DNA from: Gracilimonas sp.
GTDB lineage: Bacteria; Bacteroidota; Rhodothermia; Balneolales; Balneolaceae
Assembly (NCBI RefSeq): GCF_040218225.1
Contig: NZ_JAVJQO010000002.1
Location: forward strand, 1 to 64,000
DNA length: 64,000 nt
Direction: 5' to 3'
The translations under genes and the position numbers were made by a program. The notes under the pieces are model-generated. The model was not told the DNA's origin, did no database searches, and saw only the letters and a list, made by a program, of their open reading frames with translations. This document shows positions 36,040-45,395 of the stretch, one piece after another; the stretch's first letter is position 1, and each line of letters opens with the position of its first letter.

Positions 36040-36088
36040 GACCGATGACGGTAGACGAACGACTATTGACTGTTGATCAACGATAAAC
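36040..36088. repeat. left heptamer array flanking the four-helix-bundle gene
   Basis: These are seven consecutive 7-base units in exact register, five starting GAC (GACCGAT, GACGGTA, GACGAAC and two more) and the last two GAT. Bases 36041-36063 match the reverse complement of 36506-36528 at 22 of 23 positions, so the arrays form terminal inverted repeats around the gene. Confidence 0.85.
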
Positions 36089-36100
36089 CCTTTAACTGAT

Positions 36101-36499
36101 ATGGCTTTTAAGTTTGAGAAACTGGAAACTTGGCAATTGGCTATTAATTTGGCTGATGAAATTTATCATTTGATAGAAGACTTGCCTGATTCCGAAAAGT
36201 TTAATCTAAAATCTCAAGTTCAACGTGCTGTAACTTCTATTTCATTGAATATAGCTGAGGGTTCAACGGGTCAAACTGACCCTGAACAAATTAGATTTAT
36301 TGGTTATGCTCATCGCTCTCTAATGGAGGTAGTTGCTTGTTTGATTCTTATGAAAAAGAGAGCTTATATAGATGAAGAAAAGTTTAAAGCTCTGTATAAA
36401 GATTCAGAAAAACTCTCAGCAAAATTATCAGCAATGAAGAATTATCTTAAAAGTAATAATCAGGCAAATGACTTTGACGAAAGCTACGAAATTGAATAA
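36101..36499 (+). CDS. four-helix-bundle protein (23S rRNA IVS/S23 type)
   Basis: This 132-residue soluble protein matches the four-helix-bundle family first noted in intervening sequences of 23S rRNA genes: FKFEKLETWQLAINLADEIY, KFNLKSQVQRAVTSISLNIAEG, RFIGYAHRSLMEVVACLIL. Family members occur in many Bacteroidota genomes as isolated genes, and the related Avd protein binds nucleic acid in diversity-generating retroelements. It lies between ccmB and holB, unrelated in function, and is bracketed by inverted heptamer arrays (36040-36088 and 36502-36536). It reads as a small mobile unit rather than part of either neighbour. No catalytic motif is visible. Confidence 0.92.
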   Translation: MAFKFEKLETWQLAINLADEIYHLIEDLPDSEKFNLKSQVQRAVTSISLNIAEGSTGQTDPEQIRFIGYAHRSLMEVVACLILMKKRAYIDEEKFKALYKDSEKLSAKLSAMKNYLKSNNQANDFDESYEIE

Positions 36500-36501
36500 A
36501 C

Positions 36502-36536
36502 GTTGGTCGTTCGTCTACCGTCATTGGTCACTCGTC
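36502..36536. repeat. right heptamer array flanking the four-helix-bundle gene
   Basis: These are five 7-base units in exact register, each ending GTC on the plus strand, so each starts GAC on the minus strand. It begins 3 bases after the stop codon of the four-helix-bundle gene and is the inverted partner of the left array. It also supplies a spurious open frame into holB. Confidence 0.85.
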
Positions 36537-36553
36537 GTAAATTAAAGAATTAC

Positions 36554-37735
36554 ATGAACATTAAATTCGGAAATCGAAGAATAATAGGACAAAGCCGAGC
36601 TAAAGAGCAGGTAGAACGCATGCTTTCCTCAGAGCGTATAAGCCATGCATATCTTCTTTCCGGCCCATCTGGTGTGGGTAAAACTGCATTTGCGCTTGCG
36701 TTTGCCGAAGCCATTAACGGAATTGATCACCTTAGTGACTTAGGAGAGCATAAAACCTCAAAAAAGTCTTCCTGGTTCACCCATCCGGATATCCATGTCT
36801 TCATTCCCAAACCAACTTCGGCTAAAACGGAAGAACTAAGAGATCGGCTGGAGTTGCTTTCTAAAGACCCATATGAAATCATCGATTTTTCACAGCGTCC
36901 TTCTCTTGATGATGAGTCTTCCAAAAACCTTCAGGCATTTTATCCTATTGATTATTTCCGGGATGATATTCGGCCTATAGCCAAACTAAAGCCCAACGAA
37001 GGAAACCGTGCGGTCATCATTCTCACCCAGGTTGAGACGATGCGTAAGGAAACTGCCAATGCCTTTTTAAAACTATTGGAAGAACCTTCTGACCGGCTCA
37101 TGTTTATCCTGACTACCGAAAGCTATGAAAGCCTCCTTCCTACCATCACTTCACGCTGCCAGCATATTCCTCTTGGGGCTTTGAAAGATAAGGAAGTAGA
37201 ACAGGGCTTAATTGAAGTGGACGGACTGGAACCGGATGCTGCTGCTTATCTGGCTCGTGTCTCAAATGGTAATTATGCAATGACCCGCTTTTTTGATGTA
37301 TCTAAACTCAAGGAAAACCGGGAATCAGTTGTTGAGTACTTAAGGATGGCTTTCAGCCAGGATGCAAATGGACTTTCTACCCTGGTTCAGGACTGGCAAA
37401 GTTCACATAATATTGAGGGTTTGATTGCTATGACCAATCTGATTGAAATGTACATCAGAGATTTGATGGTCTATCGGGAAACCGGGAATAAAAAATTTGT
37501 GACCAATATTGATCAGTTGGAATCGATCCAGAAATTCGTAAAGGCTTTGGATGATGCACGGCTGGAAGAAATGATTACCCATCTGGATGAATTTCGTCCT
37601 GCCCTTCGCCAAAATGTAAACCCTAAGCTCATATTTATTGTTTTAGCTCTTAGATTTTCAACCCTAATGAGAGGACTAGATCCCGTCATACCGGATGAAG
37701 AAAACTGGAAACATGTACCTGCTTTTGTAGAATAG
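36554..37735 (+). CDS. holB: DNA polymerase III delta' subunit
   Basis: This 393-residue protein has RIIGQSRAKEQVERMLSSERISHAYLL, Walker A GPSGVGKTAFA, NRAVIILTQVETMRKETANAFLKLLEEP and the SRC motif in TITSRCQHIPL. Those fit the clamp-loader delta' subunit, which with delta and tau opens the sliding clamp. The ATG at 36554 is the right start: the in-frame upstream part comes from the heptamer array and has no similarity to the family. dapF follows 3 bases downstream. Confidence 0.9.
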   Translation: MNIKFGNRRIIGQSRAKEQVERMLSSERISHAYLLSGPSGVGKTAFALAFAEAINGIDHLSDLGEHKTSKKSSWFTHPDIHVFIPKPTSAKTEELRDRLELLSKDPYEIIDFSQRPSLDDESSKNLQAFYPIDYFRDDIRPIAKLKPNEGNRAVIILTQVETMRKETANAFLKLLEEPSDRLMFILTTESYESLLPTITSRCQHIPLGALKDKEVEQGLIEVDGLEPDAAAYLARVSNGNYAMTRFFDVSKLKENRESVVEYLRMAFSQDANGLSTLVQDWQSSHNIEGLIAMTNLIEMYIRDLMVYRETGNKKFVTNIDQLESIQKFVKALDDARLEEMITHLDEFRPALRQNVNPKLIFIVLALRFSTLMRGLDPVIPDEENWKHVPAFVE

Positions 37736-37738
37736 ATC

Positions 37739-38563
37739 ATGAAAGAAATTAAATTTCATAAAATGCAGGGAGCCGGCAACGATTTTGTTGTTATCGATAA
37801 TCGGAAATACGGCTTCACACTGGATGAAATAGTCGAGTTCACCCCAAAAATGTGTGACCGGAAGTTTGGCATAGGTGCGGATGGAATACTCGTACTGGAA
37901 CCAGCTCAAAAAACAGAAGTAGATTTCACCATGATTTACCGGAACGCTGATGGCAGCGATGCCGGAATGTGTGGAAATGGTGCCCGCTGCCTGGTTATGT
38001 TTGCCTTCAAAAACGGTTTTAACGCCACGCAGACCTTTAACGTACACAACAATGTATATGAAGCTGAAGTCCACAATGATAACAGTGTGAGCGTTCATTT
38101 TCCGGTTCATGTTCAACCGGAAAAGAGAATACTGAATGATATCACGCTTATAAAAGCGGATGCAGCTACCGAACATTTGATCACGTTTGTGCCACAAGAA
38201 AAGCTTGAGGATGAAAAGGAACTAGCCCGGGTTGGCAGTGAACTTCGATATCACCCGGAAGTAAATCCCCCAGGAAGTAATGTGAATTTTGTTTTTGACA
38301 ACGGTTGTGAATCCATCCACTTACAAACATATGAACGAGGAGTTGAAGATCTGACCCTCGCTTGTGGTACCGGGGCACTGGCCTCTGCGGTTGCCACCCA
38401 TTTTACCAGAAATCAAAAAGAGAAACACGCTGCTTACACTGTAAAAGTGAAAGGGGGAACGCTTAAAGTTTCATTCGATTTTAATTCAGATAACAAGACT
38501 TATCATCAATTAATACTAACGGGACCAGCTCATTTTGTATTCGAAGGCATTTATTCTTTGTAA
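37739..38563 (+). CDS. dapF: diaminopimelate epimerase
   Basis: This 274-residue cytosolic enzyme converts LL- to meso-diaminopimelate for lysine and peptidoglycan. Its two catalytic Cys are in MCGNGARC and LACGTGALA. N-terminal FHKMQGAGNDFVVID and NADGSDAG are also conserved. The 3' end overlaps the start of the T9SS plug gene by 29 bases, an uncommon overlap. Confidence 0.97.
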   Translation: MKEIKFHKMQGAGNDFVVIDNRKYGFTLDEIVEFTPKMCDRKFGIGADGILVLEPAQKTEVDFTMIYRNADGSDAGMCGNGARCLVMFAFKNGFNATQTFNVHNNVYEAEVHNDNSVSVHFPVHVQPEKRILNDITLIKADAATEHLITFVPQEKLEDEKELARVGSELRYHPEVNPPGSNVNFVFDNGCESIHLQTYERGVEDLTLACGTGALASAVATHFTRNQKEKHAAYTVKVKGGTLKVSFDFNSDNKTYHQLILTGPAHFVFEGIYSL

Positions 38564-39845
38564 ATATATATTCATTTTTCTTACAGGGGTTTTTCTAAGC
38601 GGCTGTTCAGCAAATATCTCCAATTCGGTGAGTAGTTCGAATAGCGGTGAGCGTTATTTAAGCCGCTACCTTGTACCAAATCAACTTCCTGCTCCACAGT
38701 CAATTAAAAGCCTGCAATTGTACAGAAAGGGAACCGACAATAATCCTCCCATTATAGAACTCGGTTCACCCCAAAAATTGATCCTGGCCTTTGATGAGCT
38801 ATCGGACTTATCCGGACAGTTCAGAATTACATTTACCCATCATAATCAAAACTGGGAAAACAGTAACATACCTCAGGATTGGTACCTGGAAGGAATAAAC
38901 GAAATTATTCTTGGCGGAGGGCAAAAGAATGAGCTCAGTGAACCTAATTATTTTCACTATAAGACTGAATTTCCGAATGACCAGGTAAAGTTTAAAATTA
39001 GCGGAAATTACATGCTCCATGTTTCTGATTTCAACTCAGGTGTAAGGCTTTTCTCTTTGCCCTTTTTTGTAACCGAGAATGAAGGGGAAATAGTATCCTG
39101 GGTTGAAACCGTCTATAATGCCGGTCAGAGATATAACGCCATCGATCAACCATTTAGTGAATTTGTATATCCTGATTTTATAGAATTTCCTCAGTTTGAT
39201 TTGAGTTTCTATTTTGTGCAGAACCGGTTTTGGGGTGATTTCAAACAGTCAGAAAATTTCGATTTTTCTGAACAAGACCGTTCTCAGTTTCATTTATCGA
39301 GGGATAATGCTTTTCCTGCCAACTATGATTTTATGGGGCTGAATCTAAACTCTCTTTCTGTGGATGGAAATCAAATTATAGATTATCAGCCGGGGCAAAC
39401 TCCACCCCTCGTTGTTCTCAGAGAAGATATACTAAACTTTTCTTCAGATCCGGTCAGAGGCTGGACTTCCAATTTCGGAAACCCTAAAAATGCAACTGAT
39501 TCACGATACGCCAATGTTCGTTTCAGGTTTGATGATGGTGGTCAGTTCTCAGAAAATGAGGGAGTTTACCTGGTTGGGGACTTTAATCAGTGGCTGCTCT
39601 CAGAAAGCAACAAACTTAAATACAATGAGGATTCCGGATATTGGGAGACTTCATCCCTGATAAAACAAGGTACTTACACCTATAAATATGCTGTAAAAGA
39701 AGGTGAATTGGGCATCAATGATCTTATTCTTAGTGATACCATTACCCGTCAAAACCAGGAGTATGTGAGCTTTGTTTATTTTCAAGACCCGGATTATCGC
39801 TATCAACGCTTGCTCCAGGTAAATGTGTTCAGAACGTCAGACTAG
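38535..39845 (+). CDS. T9SS plug / DUF5103-like lipoprotein
   Basis: This 436-residue protein has a lipoprotein signal (FIFLTGVFLSGC). The body matches the DUF5103 family, recognised in Bacteroidota as the plug protein of the type IX secretion translocon: LIPQ-like opening strands, WENSNIPQDWYLEGINEI, EVVSWVET-type linker, and a late immunoglobulin-like domain with VYLVGDFNQW and GTYTYKYAVKEG. The start codon is a TTG inside the end of dapF; no ATG lies before the lipobox. No other T9SS gene or T9SS C-terminal sorting domain was seen in the window. Confidence 0.8.
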   Translation: MYSKAFILCKYIFIFLTGVFLSGCSANISNSVSSSNSGERYLSRYLVPNQLPAPQSIKSLQLYRKGTDNNPPIIELGSPQKLILAFDELSDLSGQFRITFTHHNQNWENSNIPQDWYLEGINEIILGGGQKNELSEPNYFHYKTEFPNDQVKFKISGNYMLHVSDFNSGVRLFSLPFFVTENEGEIVSWVETVYNAGQRYNAIDQPFSEFVYPDFIEFPQFDLSFYFVQNRFWGDFKQSENFDFSEQDRSQFHLSRDNAFPANYDFMGLNLNSLSVDGNQIIDYQPGQTPPLVVLREDILNFSSDPVRGWTSNFGNPKNATDSRYANVRFRFDDGGQFSENEGVYLVGDFNQWLLSESNKLKYNEDSGYWETSSLIKQGTYTYKYAVKEGELGINDLILSDTITRQNQEYVSFVYFQDPDYRYQRLLQVNVFRTSD

Positions 39846-39853
39846 AACAGGTT

Positions 39854-42800
39854 TTAGAAATCTATTCCCAGCGAGAAGTAATGAATGGGATCATCACCAA
39901 ACCCATTTCTTCCATAAGGCCATCCCACATCATAGCGTAAAGGTAAACCGAATACTATGGTTCTCAACCCAAAACCTGCTCCTATAAGAATATCACCATC
40001 ATAATAAGGAGCTTCAAATTCTACGGGACCTTGTGGTGTTTCTGCTTCAGTACTAAATTTTTCCTGTGCTACTTTAAAGTCTAGCTTAGCTTCATTAATG
40101 ATTGGGTTGCCATTTGCATCCAATAATCCATAGTCAATTCTTTGTCCCCATGCAGTACCTGCATCTATAAAAGCTGCTCCGGTAATGTTATAGAATGGAA
40201 GGATAGGTAATGCTCCGGGAACTACAGCAGCAAATAGCGGAAAACGAAATTCTGCATTAATCAATGAGAAATTACTTCCATAAATACTGTTGTAAGCATA
40301 TCCACGAACAGGTAATGCCGGTACAGTGAAGAAACTATCAGTTAGTCGGTCAAAGGAAAGACCATTATTGCTAAATTGTTGATTGATCCAACCCAGACGT
40401 CCTCCCATAAAGTAGGTTTGCTTATCAGGACCAATAGAGGATGCACCAGAAGCCCGGAGTGCTATTGAATACCGCCCGCTCTGCCCCAAACCTATATATT
40501 GCCTGAAATCACCAAGTACAGACCCAAACTGGGGAGCATTTTCCCCTACTCCGGGACTCCCGGAAATACCAATTGAATAACGACGGCCTCCACGTGCTGT
40601 TAAAAAGCCGGGTAACGTTCGGTCGTTGGTGAAAATAACTTCTGGATATAAAAATATGCTGCGCTGGTTATCAGGTTGATTATTGTTAGAAGACAACCCT
40701 GCAAACCGGTCACTGATTGAGTTGTAGTCCCGGGTAACACCCATTGCAGAAAATCCAAAATCAATCCGCTTAAATTTATTAAATGGATATTGGATATTTA
40801 AAGAACCTCCAAAGGTTCTGAATCGAATTAATTCCCCAAAGATGGTCTGATATCTTCTGGAAGTATGGAAATAGGACGCAAACCAATTGGTGCGATTTTT
40901 CAGATATCCATATTGAAGGGAATAATCGCTATTCCTCAGATCAGTCACGAAATTAGTACCGAGAGCAATTTGATGATCGCCCAGCAGATCACTGATAATA
41001 AATTGAGTTTGGGCCGCAGAACCATAAGTAGAAGCTACAAATGTTGGATTGTAGGCGATATCAGTGGAGAACTTGAGACGGTAGTTCTTTGGCTGAAAGC
41101 GACCATCGTCTGTTATATTATTTTCAGGACTAAAGCTTTCAATATCTTCAAGTTCTAAGGTAGTATCTTGCATTACTTCCGTACTGAAAACATAATTTCT
41201 GAAATCAATTTCATCAGACTCTTCTTCCTGTTGCTGATCTTCTTCAGCAGCTGCTTCATCTTCAGTTTGTTCGGCCTGCTCAACATCCTTATCGGCTATA
41301 GCTACACGCTCTCCTTCCAAATTCAGCCCATCAGCAAATAGCTCCCGGGCATAAGTGATTGCAGGTACGCGCTTCCCTTTGCTTTCGGCAGCCCTTCGCT
41401 GAGCCCAGTAATTTTTGGATAATTCTCCGCCCTTTTCTCTGTTCAAAGGAGATCTCAGGAGAAAAATATCGAGGTATCCCTCATTAATGGAATTAAATGC
41501 CAGCCTCGAACCATCATCGCTAATTGAAATTTGTGATGCACCAGTTTGAAGATTTGTTAATGGTCTCGATGTTCTGGTATCCAGATTGTATTCGTAAACA
41601 TTGAAAATTCCGTTCTCATCTGACAGATAAACCAAACGCCCATCACGGGTTGTTTGTGGGCCTTTCTCGCTCCAGGTTGGAGTGCTGGTAAGTCTTGTTG
41701 CTGTAGTTCTGGCGTTCAAATTCACCCGGTAAATATCCGTTTGATAAAGACTTTCATCACCTAATAAGTCATAATTCAGAGTATAATTATGCAGAGCAAC
41801 TTTCTCCCCGCGATCGGATACAAAATATAGTGTTTCAGAATCTGATCCCCAGGTGGGCTGCATGTCGGAAAAGAAATCACCTGTAACGTTTATCAATTTT
41901 CCGGTCTCCAAATTATAAACGAAAATATCCTGATATGGACCGATATTACCATCAAAAGCAATCTTATTGCCGTCTGGTGACCAAGCTATTGAAGCAATTG
42001 CATCCAGATTTGGAAACTTCAGTTTATTAATCTTACCGGAATTATAGTTAATGAGTGCAATATCATCTCTGCCTTTCGATTTGGTTGAAATTGCAATTCT
42101 ATTGCCATCCGGCGACCAGGCGATATTTGGATTCAAAATGTTGAGCTCTTCAAATTCAGGATTATCCTCTCCCCTTATCAAAGTCTTAAGTTTACTGCCA
42201 TCAATAGCACTGATAGCTACAACATCAAAGTAACCTCTCTTATTTGTGATAAAAGCTACTTTATCGCCCTGAGGAGATATAGCCGGACTGGTATTATATG
42301 ACCCATATTGTCCACGTTCTGTTAATTGATTAGCTATCATATCGGCACGTTCACGCTCTGCTACTTCAGGGTAGTATCTTTCCTGAAGAGCGTCTTGCCA
42401 GGCTTTATCGAGCTCTTTAAAAGTTAATCCCAATGATTGCTGTAAACCTATTTCGACACTTCGCATAGTTTTAATGCGCTGTAATATCTCAGCAATTTTT
42501 TGGCGGCCGTATTCTTCTACTATAAAATTCCAGAACGACTGCCCACCACGATACGCATAATAACCGCTTAAATACTGCAAAGGGGGAAGATAGTTATTGA
42601 TTACAGCATCACGTACATACATATCTGTATTAGTATCCCAACCAAGAGCAGTGTATTCAGCTAATCCTTCTTCAAACCAAAGTGGAAACTGTAACTGAAT
42701 GTTGTTACGAATAATGGAATTAATAGTACCACCATAAAACATATCGTTAAAAACTGCATGTACCAGCTCGTGATGCAGGGTGCGACGGAAGTCAGCATAA

Positions 42801-43195
42801 TCTCCAGTGAAGGGAACCGTCATGCGATTTTTCATTTTGTCAGTCACCCCGCCAATTCCTTCTGCACTAGTAGGAAGAGCTACAACATTAGTCTGAGAGA
42901 AATCATTATGAGAATCATAAACAATAAGCGTAATACGGTTAGAAATCTCATGGTTAAAATCTTCCGTTAACTGCTTATAAGCAGACTCAATACTTTTCGC
43001 GCCAAATTCTGCAAGTTCATAATTCTTTTCTCCGTAATAGTATACATCGAAGTGCTTTGATTGAATGTAGCGCCATTCAAAATCTTCATACTGAACTCTG
43101 TTTTTACCAAAAGAGTAATACTGAGCCAGAGCTGGCGTACCAGATACAAATAATAATGCAGCAAGAATTAAAACTGAACTAATTTTAACTTTCAT
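39854..43195 (-). CDS. metalloprotease-PD40-BamA-like barrel fusion
   Basis: This 1113-residue exported protein starts with a signal peptide (VLILAALLFVSGTPALAQ). Residues about 45-280 form a gluzincin-like metalloprotease domain with HELVH (142-146) and the downstream Glu in WFEEGLAEY. Residues about 295-650 hold TolB-like PD40 propeller repeats (NIAWSPDGNRIAISTKSK and others). An acidic, Glu/Gln-rich linker follows near 690. The final 400 residues resemble the BamA/TamA surface-antigen barrel, ending in YFSLGIDF with the terminal aromatic. It likely sits in the outer membrane with its propeller and protease domains in the periplasm. It is the last gene of the tamB-rnr run. Confidence 0.82.
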   Translation of the reverse strand: MKVKISSVLILAALLFVSGTPALAQYYSFGKNRVQYEDFEWRYIQSKHFDVYYYGEKNYELAEFGAKSIESAYKQLTEDFNHEISNRITLIVYDSHNDFSQTNVVALPTSAEGIGGVTDKMKNRMTVPFTGDYADFRRTLHHELVHAVFNDMFYGGTINSIIRNNIQLQFPLWFEEGLAEYTALGWDTNTDMYVRDAVINNYLPPLQYLSGYYAYRGGQSFWNFIVEEYGRQKIAEILQRIKTMRSVEIGLQQSLGLTFKELDKAWQDALQERYYPEVAERERADMIANQLTERGQYGSYNTSPAISPQGDKVAFITNKRGYFDVVAISAIDGSKLKTLIRGEDNPEFEELNILNPNIAWSPDGNRIAISTKSKGRDDIALINYNSGKINKLKFPNLDAIASIAWSPDGNKIAFDGNIGPYQDIFVYNLETGKLINVTGDFFSDMQPTWGSDSETLYFVSDRGEKVALHNYTLNYDLLGDESLYQTDIYRVNLNARTTATRLTSTPTWSEKGPQTTRDGRLVYLSDENGIFNVYEYNLDTRTSRPLTNLQTGASQISISDDGSRLAFNSINEGYLDIFLLRSPLNREKGGELSKNYWAQRRAAESKGKRVPAITYARELFADGLNLEGERVAIADKDVEQAEQTEDEAAAEEDQQQEEESDEIDFRNYVFSTEVMQDTTLELEDIESFSPENNITDDGRFQPKNYRLKFSTDIAYNPTFVASTYGSAAQTQFIISDLLGDHQIALGTNFVTDLRNSDYSLQYGYLKNRTNWFASYFHTSRRYQTIFGELIRFRTFGGSLNIQYPFNKFKRIDFGFSAMGVTRDYNSISDRFAGLSSNNNQPDNQRSIFLYPEVIFTNDRTLPGFLTARGGRRYSIGISGSPGVGENAPQFGSVLGDFRQYIGLGQSGRYSIALRASGASSIGPDKQTYFMGGRLGWINQQFSNNGLSFDRLTDSFFTVPALPVRGYAYNSIYGSNFSLINAEFRFPLFAAVVPGALPILPFYNITGAAFIDAGTAWGQRIDYGLLDANGNPIINEAKLDFKVAQEKFSTEAETPQGPVEFEAPYYDGDILIGAGFGLRTIVFGLPLRYDVGWPYGRNGFGDDPIHYFSLGIDF

Positions 43196-43213
43196 AGTAA
43201 AGAGTATTAAAAG

Positions 43214-45385
43214 TTATTTGGCTAATCCGAAATCAATTTGTCGTTTTTCCAGGTTTGTGCTTTTAACATAGACCCGGATTTCGTCACCAAGCTGATACTG
43301 TTTTCCACTCTTACGGCCTACCAAAGCGTGCCGTTTTTCATTAAAAACAAAGTAATCACTTTTCAGATCGCTCATTCTTATCATTCCTTCACAATAAATG
43401 TCTTTCAGGTTTACAAAAATTCCCCTTTCCATCACACCGCTTATAATTCCATCGAATTTTTCACCGGTTTTACTGCTTAAAAACTCAACCTGCTTTAGTT
43501 TGACAGAGTCACGCTCAGCGTCTACAGCTACACGTTCGCGTTCACTGCAGTGCTCTCCGTCCTTCTTTAGTTGGTCATGGGTATACACTCTTGCACCTGA
43601 ATTGTAACCTTTTAACAAGCGATGCACAATCACATCGGGGTAACGGCGAATCGGACTGGTAAAGTGTGCATAATGTCCAAAACCCAATCCAAAGTGCCCA
43701 ACGTTATTAGGTGAGTACTCAGCTTTAGCCATTGCCCGAAGCATCAATCCGTTAACGATATACTCCAAGCTTGTATTCTCTACTTTTTTGAGAAGGTCAT
43801 TTATCTTTTTGGGAGAGACATTTTTTCCTACTTCAAACTTGATTCCTATAGGTTTCACCTGTTCTGCAATAGAAGCTAATTTCTCCTGATCAGGCTTGTC
43901 ATGAACCCTGTAGAAAAATGGATATAAATCTTTTGAGCGTTTTTTATCCGATCGTTTTCGAAGTTCTTCCACATGCATTGCAACGGTTTTGTTCGCCATC
44001 AGCATGCATTCCTCTATAAGCCGGTGTGCAAAAATGCGTTCTTTCAGAATCACTTTAAGCGGCTTGCCATCATCATCTAAAACGAATTTAGGCTCAGGAG
44101 TATCAAAATCAATGGCTCCTTCACGGAATCGCTTATCGAGAAGAACTCTTGCCAGTTCTTCAGCCAGCTTCACTTCAGATGCAAACTTATGATTGCGTCC
44201 TTCGATTACTTGCTGGGCTTCGTCATAGGTAAACCGTTGCTTGGAATGAATCACCGTTTCTTCGATGGAATAATCTACCAATTTGCCATTGGGTGCTATC
44301 TCCATGAAGCAGCTATAAGTCAGCTTATCTTCATTTGGTCGTAAGCTACACACGCCATTACTCAATACTTCAGGAAGCATCGGAATTACACGGTCTACCA
44401 AATAAACGCTGGTACCACGGCTGTGTGCTTCTTCATCAAGAATGGTTTTTGGAGTGAGATAATGGGTTACATCAGCAATATGTACTCCAAGGTAATAATT
44501 GCCATTATCCAGCTTTTTAATGCTCAATGCATCATCAAAGTCTTTGGCATCATCAGGGTCTATGGTGAATACATTTTCGTCTCTCAAATCCCGGCGTCTT
44601 GCGCATTCCTCTTCTGGAATTTCTGTGGGAATTTGATCTGCATATTCTTCCACTTGCTTGGGAAACTCAGCCACCATGTCATTTTCAGCAAGAATGGATA
44701 ACACATTGGCATCGTTTGAACCCGACTTGCCTAACACCGATTTAATGCGAGCCTCAGGAAGTGCTTTGGGATGAACCCAGTTCACCAATTCAAAAATAAC
44801 CTTATCTCCATCCTGTGCTCCATTCACAAATTCCGGAAGCACAAAGAAGTTGGTGTGAACCGATTTCTTATCCGATTCAATAACGAAATTCTCTTTGCTA
44901 ACCTTAGAAAGCGTTCCTACATAAAAGTCTTTCCCGCGTTCTAAAATTTCCAGGATTTTACCCCTTGGCTGACCTGATCCTTTCTTTTGACCGGTGATTT
45001 TCACCCGAACTTTGTCATCATTAAGAGCAGTTCCTACATCACGGGATGAAATCATGATATCCTGATCGAGCTCATCGGTAATTACATATCCGGTTCCGCG
45101 GACTGAGATATCAATTTTACCTTCTACAATATGTGATGAACCTGAGGATTTTTTGGTTTTCTTCGTGTTGTTTTTCCCCAGAAAAACATAATTGTCTTTT
45201 CTGCTGACGGTATTTTGATTAGCTAACCGGTTTAATGATTTATCCAGTCTTTTAATTTCATTATTACTTTCTAAACGAAGTACACTAATAATCTGCTCTC
45301 TTGTTAGCTTATCGTCAGGGCTGTTTTTTAATAGATTAACAACCAAATCTTCAAATTTACTTAATCTGTCTTTCTTACTACTCAT
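43214..45385 (-). CDS. rnr: ribonuclease R
   Basis: This 723-residue 3'-to-5' exoribonuclease has an N-terminal helix-turn-helix-like region, a cold-shock domain, the RNB catalytic core with the Asp cluster in TIDPDDAKDFDDALSI, and a C-terminal S1 domain (FDGIISGVMERGIFVNL). It degrades structured RNA and takes part in RNA quality control. It is 10 bases from tamB and 18 bases before the BamA-like fusion gene. An RqcH-type gene lies at the head of the same run. Confidence 0.97.
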   Translation of the reverse strand: MSSKKDRLSKFEDLVVNLLKNSPDDKLTREQIISVLRLESNNEIKRLDKSLNRLANQNTVSRKDNYVFLGKNNTKKTKKSSGSSHIVEGKIDISVRGTGYVITDELDQDIMISSRDVGTALNDDKVRVKITGQKKGSGQPRGKILEILERGKDFYVGTLSKVSKENFVIESDKKSVHTNFFVLPEFVNGAQDGDKVIFELVNWVHPKALPEARIKSVLGKSGSNDANVLSILAENDMVAEFPKQVEEYADQIPTEIPEEECARRRDLRDENVFTIDPDDAKDFDDALSIKKLDNGNYYLGVHIADVTHYLTPKTILDEEAHSRGTSVYLVDRVIPMLPEVLSNGVCSLRPNEDKLTYSCFMEIAPNGKLVDYSIEETVIHSKQRFTYDEAQQVIEGRNHKFASEVKLAEELARVLLDKRFREGAIDFDTPEPKFVLDDDGKPLKVILKERIFAHRLIEECMLMANKTVAMHVEELRKRSDKKRSKDLYPFFYRVHDKPDQEKLASIAEQVKPIGIKFEVGKNVSPKKINDLLKKVENTSLEYIVNGLMLRAMAKAEYSPNNVGHFGLGFGHYAHFTSPIRRYPDVIVHRLLKGYNSGARVYTHDQLKKDGEHCSERERVAVDAERDSVKLKQVEFLSSKTGEKFDGIISGVMERGIFVNLKDIYCEGMIRMSDLKSDYFVFNEKRHALVGRKSGKQYQLGDEIRVYVKSTNLEKRQIDFGLAK

Positions 45386-45395
45386 TCAAATATTC

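Noticed and set aside
36503-36553. Upstream extension of the holB frame by 17 codons
   Set aside because: These codons are the right heptamer array; the family start is at the ATG at 36554.
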